From contig NZ_JAHZAX010000014.1 of the NCBI RefSeq assembly GCF_019423705.1, forward strand, positions 1-48,241: 48,241 bases of DNA, given 5' to 3'. Below, piece after piece: positions 14,661-23,079 of this stretch (positions are counted from its first letter, which is position 1; each line of letters opens with the position of its first letter). The stretch comes from Ruminococcus sp. (GTDB lineage Bacteria; Bacillota; Clostridia; Oscillospirales; Ruminococcaceae). The notes beneath the pieces are model-generated. The model saw nothing but the letters and a program-made list of their open reading frames with translations, was not told the DNA's origin and made no database searches. A program made the position numbers and the translations under genes.

Positions 14661-17201
14661 TTGAAGGACGACAGGAAAGCTATACTTGTAGTCGATGACA
14701 GCGAGATCAATCGTGAGCTTATGTACGAGATACTGAAAAACGACTACATCGTCAGACAAGCTGTTGACGGAGCGCAGGCGCTCAAAATTCTGAAAGACTC
14801 GGCCAATAGGGTAGACGCTGTTATTCTTGATATCTTTATGCCGAAAATGGACGGATATCAGCTTTTGGATGTTATGAAGCAGAGCAAGAAGCTTTCGCAG
14901 ATACCTGTTATCGTTTTTACTGAAAAATCAGACAGAGCAAGCGAGAAAAAGGCTCTCGAATCGGGGGCGTGGGATTTTGTTTCAAAGCCTTATGACTTGG
15001 ATATAATCAAGCTGAGGATAAAAAACGTCATTGCAAGAAGTCAAATGCCGTTTATGGAACAGCTCCACAGGCTCAATAATTACGACACTCTCACGGGTGT
15101 TTATACAAAGCGCAAGTTCTTTGCCGAGGGCAAAAAGCTTATAGACGCTAATCCCGACACACAGTTTGCGTTTTTGCGTGTCGATATCGACAGGTTCAAG
15201 CTTATAAACTCTTTCTTTGGTGTTGAGGGCGGCGACAATCTGCTGAAATTCCTTGCCAAGGGCGTGCGAGAGTTTTCGATAAACAGCGAAAAGACTGTTT
15301 TTGGACGTGTTGAGGCGGACGTTTTCGGAATGATAACGCCGTATCTCGGCCGAGAGAGCACGGAGAAAATGCTCGATGAAGCCATAAACAAGATGAAGAG
15401 CTACAGCGGAAATTATAACGTTGTGCTGGTCTATGGCGTTTATATAATCACGAACACAAAGCTTCCTGTAGCGCAGATGTGCGACCGTGCGGCGCTTGCG
15501 GCAAAGACCGTCAAGGGCAATTATATGAAGAGCTATGCTTTCTATGACGAGCGTATGAGGTTTTCCATAGAAAACGAGCAGAACATCATAAATGAGATGA
15601 GCGAGGCGCTGGCAAGCGGTCAGTTCGTGCCTTATTATCAGCCGAAATATGACGTGCGCACAAACAAGCCGGCCGGTGCGGAAGCGCTTGCAAGGTGGAT
15701 ACACCCCACAAAGGGCTTTATATCCCCTGCGGAGTTTATCCCGGTTTTCGAGAAAAACGGCTTTATCTCAAAGCTTGATTTTTACATATGGGAAAGCGTT
15801 TGCGAACAGCTCAAAGACTGGAAGGACAGGGGCGTTAATCTCTTCCCTGTGTCTGTAAACGTTTCAAGAGTGAACCTTTACAACCCGAACATCGTTGACA
15901 TTATCGTGGGCTTGACGGAGAAATACGGCATTGCCCCGCAGTATTTCAACATCGAGATAACCGAAAGCGTTTATACCGATGACAATGTTATGATCGACAA
16001 GATAACGGGGGATTTGAAAGCAAAGGGCTTCACCATTCTTATGGACGATTTCGGCAGCGGCTATTCATCGCTGAACGTACTTAAAGACGTTATGGTGGAC
16101 GTGCTGAAGCTTGATATGAAATTTATGTTCAAGGCGAAATACGAGGGCAGGGCGGAGACTATCATATCTTCCGTTATCAGAATGGCGAAATGGCTCAATA
16201 TCCCTGTTATCGCAGAGGGCGTTGACAAGCGTGAGCAGGTGGACTTTTTGAGAAGTCTCGGCTGCGATTACATTCAGGGCTTTTACTTTGCAAAGCCTAT
16301 GCCTGCGGCCGACTATGGGAAGCTTATCTCAGAGCAGCAGGAATTTATTATGCCGAGCAGGAACGATTTCAGCAGCGAACTTATTTGGAACAAGAACAAC
16401 AGCGTGGCAGCTTCTATCGAGAATATTCCTCAGCCTGCGCTGGTGGTGGAATATTCAAAAGACAGACATATGGAAGTTGTCAGCGTGAACCAGCCTTTTA
16501 ACTCTCAGTTCGGCTTTGCGGCGGATATGTACGGCAAGTATAATATGCTGGACGCAGTTGACGATGAATGTAAGAATCTGCTCAGTGATACCATTCAGAG
16601 CGCTGTTGACAACAGAGACGTATCAGACTGCGTGTTCAGTATGCACAATATGGGCGGCAGAAAAATGTGGATACGGGCGCATTTCAAGTATGTGAGCAAG
16701 ACGGACGTGAGCTCTGTGCTCATTGTGCTTATACACGATGTAACGAGCACAAAGATCACCGACGAGAGGATAAACGAATACAAGGACTACTTAAAGCGAG
16801 AGTTTTCAAAGCGTGCCAATGTGCTTGTTGTGAGCGCAAGTCAGGACAATTGCCAGCAGCTTGAAAAGATACTCGGCGAAAAGTACGATGTTATCTTTGC
16901 CCAGTCCATAAGCAGCGGACTGGAGCGGCTTGAAGAGAAGCACATTGATCTTATCTTCTTTGATATCGACCTTTATGAGGACGGTGGAAAGAACTTTCCG
17001 TTCGGTGCGGCAGACAACATTCCGCTTATTGTTATCACACCGAGCCACGAAAAGCTTGAAGCTCACCCTAAACTCAAGAGGCGTGCAGGCGATTTCGTTA
17101 TGAACCCGTTCGTTGATGCAATGGTGCTTTCAAGGGCGGAGAATCTTATCACGATCAAGACCACGAATATGGCTAACGTCAGATTTCTTGGAAAGGTCTA
17201 A
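14661..17201 (+). CDS. REC / degenerate GGDEF / EAL / PAS-like / REC-like c-di-GMP phosphodiesterase
   Basis: An 846-residue cytoplasmic signalling protein without membrane spans. Residues 5-125 are a receiver domain (acid pair Asp12-13, phospho-acceptor Asp57 in VILDIFMP, Lys109). Residues ~140-300 have a GGDEF fold whose active motif is RVEAD (216-220), so cyclase activity should be lost. Residues ~310-555 are an EAL domain with Glu341, Asn400, Glu432, Asp462-463, Lys483, Glu519 and Gln539 intact, so c-di-GMP hydrolysis is likely. Residues ~570-690 look PAS-like, and ~720-840 resemble a second receiver (VLIFFDID-type Asp region). TTG 14661 is chosen because AAGAAGG lies eight bases upstream; a TTG at 14622 has no such site. 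It stands alone between terminators, and its histidine kinase is not nearby. Confidence 0.88.
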   Translation: MKDDRKAILVVDDSEINRELMYEILKNDYIVRQAVDGAQALKILKDSANRVDAVILDIFMPKMDGYQLLDVMKQSKKLSQIPVIVFTEKSDRASEKKALESGAWDFVSKPYDLDIIKLRIKNVIARSQMPFMEQLHRLNNYDTLTGVYTKRKFFAEGKKLIDANPDTQFAFLRVDIDRFKLINSFFGVEGGDNLLKFLAKGVREFSINSEKTVFGRVEADVFGMITPYLGRESTEKMLDEAINKMKSYSGNYNVVLVYGVYIITNTKLPVAQMCDRAALAAKTVKGNYMKSYAFYDERMRFSIENEQNIINEMSEALASGQFVPYYQPKYDVRTNKPAGAEALARWIHPTKGFISPAEFIPVFEKNGFISKLDFYIWESVCEQLKDWKDRGVNLFPVSVNVSRVNLYNPNIVDIIVGLTEKYGIAPQYFNIEITESVYTDDNVMIDKITGDLKAKGFTILMDDFGSGYSSLNVLKDVMVDVLKLDMKFMFKAKYEGRAETIISSVIRMAKWLNIPVIAEGVDKREQVDFLRSLGCDYIQGFYFAKPMPAADYGKLISEQQEFIMPSRNDFSSELIWNKNNSVAASIENIPQPALVVEYSKDRHMEVVSVNQPFNSQFGFAADMYGKYNMLDAVDDECKNLLSDTIQSAVDNRDVSDCVFSMHNMGGRKMWIRAHFKYVSKTDVSSVLIVLIHDVTSTKITDERINEYKDYLKREFSKRANVLVVSASQDNCQQLEKILGEKYDVIFAQSISSGLERLEEKHIDLIFFDIDLYEDGGKNFPFGAADNIPLIVITPSHEKLEAHPKLKRRAGDFVMNPFVDAMVLSRAENLITIKTTNMANVRFLGKV

Positions 17202-17246
17202 AGCGAAAAAATTGCAAGTTTGCAATTGCAAAAAGTGTTAAATCAC

Positions 17247-17291
17247 CCTCTGTTCCCGAGGCTTTCGGGGGCGGAGGCTTTACTTTTTTTT
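17247..17291 (+). terminator. Rho-independent terminator after the EAL gene
   Basis: CCTCTGTTCCCGA pairs with TCGGGGGCGGAGG (13 pairs including G-T), followed by CTTTACTTTTTTTT. Confidence 0.85.
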
Positions 17292-17329
17292 ACAAGACAT
17301 ATGATTTTTTTCACAAAGTTCGTTATTCA

Positions 17330-17358
17330 TTGACATTGTGCGACAAGAGTGATATAAT
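17330..17358 (+). promoter_or_regulatory. Promoter of the pot operon
   Basis: Perfect consensus TTGACA (17330-17335), 17-base spacer, TATAAT (17353-17358). Confidence 0.85.
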
Positions 17359-17424
17359 TTATCTGTTATGCTTATTTACGGCGAAAATGCGAATAATAAT
17401 TGAAGTGAAAGGGTTGAGACGCTG

Positions 17425-18468
17425 TTGGAAAATATCGTTAGTTTAAAAGATATAATTGTCGAGTTTGAGGACGGAGAGCGTATACTCAAGGAGATAAGTC
17501 TTGATATAAAGGATAAGGAATTTGTGACATTCCTCGGACCTTCGGGCTGCGGAAAGACCACCACGCTCAGAATAATCGGCGGCTTTCTTGAGCCAACAAG
17601 CGGCGATGTTTTCTTTGACGGCAAGCGCATAAACGGTCTGCCGCCTCACAAGAGAAACGTCAACACCGTTTTTCAGCGTTATGCGCTGTTTCCGCACCTT
17701 AATGTTTATGAGAACATCGCTTTCGGATTGAAAGTGAAAAAGCTGCCTAATAAAGAGATAGTGAGCCGTGTTGGCGAAATGCTGGAGCTTGTGAACCTTA
17801 AAGGCTTTGAAAAGCGTTCGGTAGCAAGACTTTCGGGCGGTCAGCAGCAGCGTGTTGCTATTGCGAGAGCGTTGGTCAACAGGCCAAAGGTGCTGCTTCT
17901 TGACGAACCGCTGGGCGCACTTGACCTCAAGCTCAGAAAAGAAATGCAGGTGGAGCTTAGAAAAATCCAGCAGGCGTTGGAGCTGACATTTATATATGTT
18001 ACCCACGATCAGGAAGAGGCGCTGACGATGAGCGACACAGTCGTGGTAATGAACAACGGCTATATCCAGCAGATAGGTTCGCCGATCGACATTTACAATG
18101 AGCCTGTGAACGCCTTTGTTGCGGACTTTATAGGCGAAAGCAACATCATAAACGGCATTATGCCCGAGGACTGCGTTGCGGAATTTTCGGGACAGCGCTT
18201 TGAATGCGTTGACAAGGGCTTTGAAAAGAACGAGAAGGTTGACGTTGTTATCCGTCCAGAGGATATAAAGATAGTTCCACCGCAGAATGCAAAGCTTACG
18301 GGCATTGTGGAATCTGTTGTTTTCAAGGGCGTTCATTATGAAATGGTCGTGGACGGAATGGAGCACAAGTGGATAATACATTCCACTTTGCACGAACCTG
18401 TCGGCACGATGATAGGAATGGAAGTTGCGCCATTTGACATACACATTATGAAAAAAAGCGAGGAATAA
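17425..18468 (+). CDS. potA: Spermidine/putrescine ABC importer, ATPase PotA
   Basis: A 347-residue ATPase that powers polyamine uptake. Motifs are GPSGCGKTT, LSGGQQQR, VLLLDEPLGALD and switch His in VTHDQEE; a C-terminal TOBE region (~265-345) follows, as in PotA. The motif FQRYALFPH is characteristic of the PotA/MalK branch. TTG 17425 is used with GAAAGGG upstream. The next gene begins six bases after its stop. The order A-B-C-D matches the standard pot operon. Confidence 0.95.
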   Translation: MENIVSLKDIIVEFEDGERILKEISLDIKDKEFVTFLGPSGCGKTTTLRIIGGFLEPTSGDVFFDGKRINGLPPHKRNVNTVFQRYALFPHLNVYENIAFGLKVKKLPNKEIVSRVGEMLELVNLKGFEKRSVARLSGGQQQRVAIARALVNRPKVLLLDEPLGALDLKLRKEMQVELRKIQQALELTFIYVTHDQEEALTMSDTVVVMNNGYIQQIGSPIDIYNEPVNAFVADFIGESNIINGIMPEDCVAEFSGQRFECVDKGFEKNEKVDVVIRPEDIKIVPPQNAKLTGIVESVVFKGVHYEMVVDGMEHKWIIHSTLHEPVGTMIGMEVAPFDIHIMKKSEE

Positions 18469-18474
18469 GCCGAA

Positions 18475-19281
18475 ATGAAAATGAAATGGACATCTGCGCC
18501 GTATCTAGTTTGGATGACGGTATTTATTGCTGTTCCGCTGCTGATGATCGCAGTTTTCGCTTTCACAACAAACGACAACACCTTTACGATAAGAAATATA
18601 CAGGACGTGGGACAATATGCGAACATTTTCCTGCGCTCAATATGGCTTTCAGTTATTGCAACGGCCATATGCCTTGTGGTGTCATATCCTGTGGCGTTCA
18701 TTCTTTCACGAATGGAGAAGCACAAACAGGCGACAATGCTTATGGTGGTAATGCTTCCGATGTGGATGAACTTTCTGCTGAGGACTTACGCTTGGATGAC
18801 CCTTCTTGGCAACAACGGCGTGATAAACTATCTGCTCGGCCTTGTGGGACTTGGGCCTTATAAGCTTATAAACACATCGGGGGCTGTGGTGCTGGGAATG
18901 GTGTATAATTATCTGCCGTTTATGATACTGCCCCTTTATTCCGTTATGGTGAAGATAGATAAAAGCGTTATCGAGGCGGCCAATGACCTTGGCTGCAACA
19001 GCCTTTCCACCATATTCCGTGTGGTAGTGCCGCTGAGCCTGCCTGGTATAACATCGGGAATAACAATGGTTTTCGTGCCTGCGATATCAACATTCATCAT
19101 TTCAAGAATGTTGGGCGGCGGCTCGAACCTTCTTATCGGCGATCTTATCGAAATGCAGTTCCTTGGAAATTCCTACAACCCACACCTTGGTGCGGCGATA
19201 TCATTGGTGCTTATGGTGATAATACTTGTTATTATGACCGTGATGAACCAGTTCAGCCCCGACGATCAGGTGCTTATTTAA
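18475..19281 (+). CDS. potB: Spermidine/putrescine ABC importer, permease PotB
   Basis: Inner-membrane permease of 268 residues with six predicted spans. The cytoplasmic EAA loop reads EAANDLGCNSLSTIFRVVVPL, the contact with PotA. GAGGAA lies just before ATG 18475, inside the end of potA. It should pair with PotC as a heterodimeric channel. Confidence 0.94.
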   Translation: MKMKWTSAPYLVWMTVFIAVPLLMIAVFAFTTNDNTFTIRNIQDVGQYANIFLRSIWLSVIATAICLVVSYPVAFILSRMEKHKQATMLMVVMLPMWMNFLLRTYAWMTLLGNNGVINYLLGLVGLGPYKLINTSGAVVLGMVYNYLPFMILPLYSVMVKIDKSVIEAANDLGCNSLSTIFRVVVPLSLPGITSGITMVFVPAISTFIISRMLGGGSNLLIGDLIEMQFLGNSYNPHLGAAISLVLMVIILVIMTVMNQFSPDDQVLI

Positions 19282-19300
19282 GGGGGGGCGAAGTATAAAT

Positions 19301-20092
19301 ATGAAAAAATTAGGAAAGCTTTATCTCGCCCTTGTAATATTCTTTCTTTATGTGCCAATATTCGTTCTTATAGTGTTCTCTTTCAACGAAACAAAGAGCA
19401 GGAGCGTTTTCAGCGGATTTACCCTTGATTGGTACAGAAAGCTTTTTCAGAACGATATAATCATATCGTCGCTGGTGAACACCATTATCATTGCCGTGGC
19501 GGCAAGTATAATCTCCACCATACTTGGCACGTTGGCAGCAATCGGCATAAATTCTATGCGAAAAGTGCCGAAAACAATAGTTATGAACATCACGAATATG
19601 CCGATCATCAACCCCGAGATCGTCACGGGTGTATCGCTTATGCTGCTGTTCGTGTTCTTTGCGGCAAGAATGAACCTTGAGTTCGGCTTTGTCACCCTGC
19701 TTATCGCACACATAACCTTTGACGTGCCTTATGTTATACTTAACATTATGCCGAAATTCCGTCAAATGGATCCGCACCTTTATGAAGCGGCGCAGGACTT
19801 AGGCTGCAGCCCTTTCAAGGCGTTCAGAAAAGTCGTTTTGCCTGAGATTATGCCGGGTGTTGTCAGCGGATTTCTTATGTCCTTCACATATTCCCTTGAC
19901 GACTTTGTTATAAGCTATTTCACAAGCGGCTCGACCTCGCAGACCTTGCCTGTTACGATATACTCGATGACAAGGCGAAAGGTATCCCCTGAGATCAACG
20001 CACTTTCGACTATAATATTTGCGGCGGTGGTAATAATTCTTATCGTGAAGAATGTTATCGAGACAAGACAGTTCAAAAAGAAGGAGGCTTAA
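19301..20092 (+). CDS. potC: Spermidine/putrescine ABC importer, permease PotC
   Basis: Second permease, 263 residues, six predicted spans, EAA loop EAAQDLGCSPFKAFRKVVLP. The block SFTYSLDDFVISYFTSGS is typical of PotC. A run of seven G (AAGGGGGGGCG) serves as ribosome site before ATG 19301. The gene ends two bases before potD. Confidence 0.94.
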   Translation: MKKLGKLYLALVIFFLYVPIFVLIVFSFNETKSRSVFSGFTLDWYRKLFQNDIIISSLVNTIIIAVAASIISTILGTLAAIGINSMRKVPKTIVMNITNMPIINPEIVTGVSLMLLFVFFAARMNLEFGFVTLLIAHITFDVPYVILNIMPKFRQMDPHLYEAAQDLGCSPFKAFRKVVLPEIMPGVVSGFLMSFTYSLDDFVISYFTSGSTSQTLPVTIYSMTRRKVSPEINALSTIIFAAVVIILIVKNVIETRQFKKKEA

Positions 20093-20094
20093 AA

Positions 20095-21390
20095 GTGAGA
20101 AAAGTACGAACTTTCACAAGCAAAAAACAGTATATTTCACTTTTGGTCTCTTTTGTGATGTCCATATCGCTGTTTTCCTGTTCGGCGAAAAGCGATGAAA
20201 CGCAGTCGGCGGAGGAGGAAAGCACCGAGGCGCAGACCCTTAATATATCCGACCCAGATTATTACACACGTTTCAAGGATCAGAACATTTCCATAAATGT
20301 TTACAACTGGGGCGAATATATCAGCACGGGCGCTGACGAGGGAACTTTGAACGTAAATGCCGAGTTCACAAAGCTCACGGGAATAAAGGTCAATTATACA
20401 AACTATGCCACCAATGAGGAGCTTTACGCAAAGCTTAAAGGCGGCGGGGCGACGTATGACGTCATTATCCCCTCTGACTATATGATAAACAAGATGATAA
20501 AAGAGGGTATGGTTCAGAAGCTTGACCTTGACAATATACCCAATTACAAGTATATAATGCCGAATTTCCAAAACCTTGAATACGACCCCGACAACGAATA
20601 TTCCGTGCCTTATACTTGGGGAACTGTTGGAATAATCTATGACGAGACCGTTGTGGATATCCCCGAAGATGAGATCGACTGGGATATCCTTTGGAATGAG
20701 GACTATGCGGACAATATTCTTATGTTCGACAACCCCCGTGACGCTTTCGCTATCGCCGAGATAAAAAACGGCTTTTCACTGAATACCGAAAGCACGGAGG
20801 AGCTTCAAAAGGCCGCCGATGATCTGACAAAGCAGAAGAGCGTTGTGCAGGCGTATGTAATGGACGAGATATTCGACAAAATGGGCGCAGGCGACGCCGT
20901 TATCGCACCATATTATGCAGGCGATGCCGTTACAATTATGGAAGAGAACGACTCCCTTAACTTTGTTGTGCCAAAGAGCGGAACGAACCTTTTCGTTGAC
21001 GCAATGTGCATACCTTCCACCGCAAAGCAAAAAGAAGCGGCGGAGATGTATATAAACTTTATGTGCGAGCCTGATATCGCCTATGCAAATATCGACTATA
21101 TAAGCTACTCAACGCCACACTCTGCGGCGTATGAAATGCTTGACGACGATGTGAAAAACAACCCTGTGGCCTATCCCGATCAAGATTTCATTGCGGACAA
21201 GACCACCGTTTTCGTGAACCTTTCTGATGAAGCCAACCACGAAATGCAGACCCTTTGGACGGAAATGAAGTCCGCCGAGGACGAAAACGAGCACAACTGG
21301 ATAATGCCCGTGTTCCTTATTGCCTGCATAATATTTATGATCGTGGTGCAGATAAGACGGCATATCAAGAAAAAACAGGATATATTCTAA
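20095..21390 (+). CDS. potD: Spermidine/putrescine-binding lipoprotein PotD with C-terminal membrane helix
   Basis: A 431-residue polyamine receptor. The N-terminus is a lipoprotein signal ending SLFSC (Cys29). The mature part has NVYNWGEYI and YDVIIPSDYM, usual PotD ligand-site segments, and VPYTWGTVGIIYDE. GTG 20095 has AAGGAGG just upstream within potC. Unusually, the protein continues past the normal PotD end into WIMPVFLIACIIFMIVVQI followed by RRHIKKKQ, which looks like a transmembrane helix with a positive cytoplasmic tail. Such a receptor would be held by both lipid and helix, next to PotBC. The tail is in frame and followed directly by a terminator, so it is not a downstream fusion by mistake. 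Confidence 0.92.
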   Translation: MRKVRTFTSKKQYISLLVSFVMSISLFSCSAKSDETQSAEEESTEAQTLNISDPDYYTRFKDQNISINVYNWGEYISTGADEGTLNVNAEFTKLTGIKVNYTNYATNEELYAKLKGGGATYDVIIPSDYMINKMIKEGMVQKLDLDNIPNYKYIMPNFQNLEYDPDNEYSVPYTWGTVGIIYDETVVDIPEDEIDWDILWNEDYADNILMFDNPRDAFAIAEIKNGFSLNTESTEELQKAADDLTKQKSVVQAYVMDEIFDKMGAGDAVIAPYYAGDAVTIMEENDSLNFVVPKSGTNLFVDAMCIPSTAKQKEAAEMYINFMCEPDIAYANIDYISYSTPHSAAYEMLDDDVKNNPVAYPDQDFIADKTTVFVNLSDEANHEMQTLWTEMKSAEDENEHNWIMPVFLIACIIFMIVVQIRRHIKKKQDIF

Positions 21391-21395
21391 ATACA

Positions 21396-21440
21396 AAAGA
21401 GCTGAACTCTGTCAAAGCGGCAGGGAACGGCTCTTTTTTT
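21396..21440 (+). terminator. Rho-independent terminator of the pot operon
   Basis: AAAGAGCTG pairs with CGGCTCTTT, an inner CTCTGTC/GGCAGGG stem extends it, and TTTTTTT follows. Confidence 0.85.
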
Positions 21441-21498
21441 GCGGAAAATGTGGATATATAAGGGATAAATGTGTATTTAGTGCGGTTCTTATTTCACA

Positions 21499-21527
21499 TT
21501 GTTAAAACATAAGTGCAATAGTATAAA
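21499..21527 (+). promoter_or_regulatory. Possible promoter of the decayed PAS gene
   Basis: TTGTTA (21499-21504), 17-base spacer, TATAAA (21522-21527). The rest of the gap to 21675 is AT-rich and holds a second TATAAT without a good -35 match. Confidence 0.45.
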
Positions 21528-21675
21528 AGTTTATTATTTAGCTTTACTTTTAATAACTAACAATAAATATGACAGATGGTATAATTATTATGAGCGATTA
21601 TGTACATTTAATTATCTTTTAACAATTATCAAACGATATGTGTGAGGTATGTAAAGAGACAACTGGAGATGTTTT

Positions 21676-22139
21676 ATGAAATTTTTGAGTGATATTTTCA
21701 CGAATATGGGGGAGCACTTCGCTCTCATCGTTATATTGCTGGCGGTGGTATATCTTAAATCGAGGAATATGAGGGTCAGAAAAAAACAGGCTATGAGCCT
21801 TTTGCCAGACCTTAATTTCGGCGATATGCCCGAGGCGGCGCTGGTGCTGAGGAGAAATGATAAGTTCCCTATGTTCGTTTCGGACAATTTCGAGAGGGTG
21901 ACGGGGCTTTCCTGGAAGTCAGTCAATCGGCGGCAAGGGTCCTTTATCTGCAAGGCTATGAGGGCGAGTACATAAAGGTCAACCAGCTTATGGAAAAGTG
22001 CATTTACGGCGAAGAAGAGCTGCCAGCCCACGAGCTGAGAGTGCTTTCGATGTTAACAGAAAAGCTTGTCGACCGCAAGCACAGCGTTATGAAATTGAAG
22101 AATAAGCTGCGTTTGAGATATTGGAAACCACCGCATTAA
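21676..22139 (+). pseudogene. Frameshifted remnant of a membrane-anchored PAS protein
   Basis: The first frame (from ATG 21676, with GGAG upstream) encodes a membrane helix (FALIVILLAVVYL) and the start of a PAS-like domain (MPEAALVLRRNDKFPMFVSD...VTGLSWKSV), then stops at 21975 after odd residues. Another frame takes over from about 21925 and reads VLYLQGYEGEYIKVNQLM, then MEKCIYGEEELPAHELRVLS, to TAA 22137-22139. A single indel near 21925-21950 would join them to about 154 residues. The join resembles the PAS part of the EAL protein at 14661 in style. No output domain remains, so it is probably a decaying sensor fragment. A sequencing error making one short intact gene is the alternative. 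Confidence 0.6.
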
Positions 22140-22151
22140 AATATGTTTTGC

Positions 22152-22179
22152 GTAGGGGACGGCGTCCTCGACGTCCACT
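22152..22179 (+). repeat. Dispersed palindromic repeat, family R1
   Basis: GTAGGGGACGGCGTCCTCG then ACGTCC, 12 bases after the pseudogene stop; the last stem base pair is shortened (GTCCA instead of GTCCCA). Confidence 0.85.
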
Positions 22180-22202
22180 TATTTAACAAACAAAAAGGAT
22201 TT

Positions 22203-22240
22203 ATCCCTTGCAAGACAGTAGTTTTGCAGGGGATATTTTT
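22203..22240 (+). terminator. Rho-independent terminator
   Basis: ATCCCTTGCAAGAC pairs with GTTTTGCAGGGGAT, followed by ATTTTT. Confidence 0.8.
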
Positions 22241-22289
22241 GTCTAAAAAACTGCAATTGAAAAATCAACGTAAAATCGCCCCAGCGCAG

Positions 22290-22318
22290 TTGAATATCCC
22301 ACGGCCTTGTGATATAAT
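22290..22318 (+). promoter_or_regulatory. Promoter of the HD-domain gene
   Basis: TTGAAT (22290-22295), 17-base spacer, TATAAT (22313-22318). Confidence 0.7.
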
Positions 22319-22356
22319 AAAAGTTAAGACCGAAAAAAACAAAAGGGGCGCAGGAT

Positions 22357-23013
22357 ATGACGTACAAGGACATAAGAAAAAACAAGGAAATAAAGGCTTT
22401 TATAAAAAGGGCGAGCCTCAATCTCACCTCGCTGGGGTTCACAGACCATTCGGAGGTACACACCACCCTTGTGGCGGACAGAGCGGCGGCGATATTAAAA
22501 GAGTTCGGCTATGACAGCCACACTATCGAGCTTGCGAAAATAGCAGGGTATATGCACGATATCGGCAACGCTGTCAACCGCACCCACCACGCTGAATATG
22601 GTGCCATACTTGCAAACGATATCCTCAAAGAGCTCGATATCCCCCTTGAGGACAGGGTGACCATAGTATCTTGTATCGGCAATCACGATGAGTCAACAGG
22701 GGGCGCAACCGACCCCGTTTCAGCGGCGGTGATAATCGGCGACAAGACCGACGTGCGCCGCAACAGAGTTTCCAACAAGGACAAGTCCTCTTTCGATATC
22801 CACGACAGGGTGAATTACGCCGTTACGGAAGCAAGCCTTAAAATAAACGCCGACAAAAAGGTCATATCCCTTAATTTGCAGATTGACGAAAGCATTTGCA
22901 CAATGTACGATTATTTCGACATTTTCCTCCAGCGTATGATAATGTGCAGAGGTGCGGCAGGCGTCCTTGGCGCAAAATTCAAGCTCACCGCAAATGGCAG
23001 CAAGATTCTTTGA
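22357..23013 (+). CDS. HD-domain metal-dependent phosphohydrolase
   Basis: A 218-residue cytoplasmic protein with an HD fold: His35 in SEVHTTLVA, MHDIGN (His67-Asp68), HH at 77-78, NHDEST (His111) and Asp130 in IGDKTD. The family hydrolyses phosphate esters of nucleotides or cyclic nucleotides, but no specificity can be read here. The KTDVRRNRV segment is conserved in a subset of uncharacterised Firmicute HD proteins as I recall it. It has its own promoter and ends at a two-way terminator facing the lysozyme gene, so it is a single-gene unit. Confidence 0.82.
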   Translation: MTYKDIRKNKEIKAFIKRASLNLTSLGFTDHSEVHTTLVADRAAAILKEFGYDSHTIELAKIAGYMHDIGNAVNRTHHAEYGAILANDILKELDIPLEDRVTIVSCIGNHDESTGGATDPVSAAVIIGDKTDVRRNRVSNKDKSSFDIHDRVNYAVTEASLKINADKKVISLNLQIDESICTMYDYFDIFLQRMIMCRGAAGVLGAKFKLTANGSKIL

Positions 23014-23027
23014 TATAAATTAGTGAT

Positions 23028-23066
23028 AAAAAAAGACGACCGTAGATATTACGATCGTCTTTTTAT
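23028..23066. terminator. Bidirectional terminator between convergent genes
   Basis: AAAAAAAGACGACCGTA pairs with TACGATCGTCTTTTT; A-run and T-run flank the stem on both strands. Confidence 0.88.
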
Positions 23067-23079
23067 TTGTCTGATGTTT

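Noticed and set aside
22143..22514. A 123-residue open frame over a repeat, terminator, promoter and start of the HD gene
   Set aside because: It crosses four other supported features and has no ribosome site.
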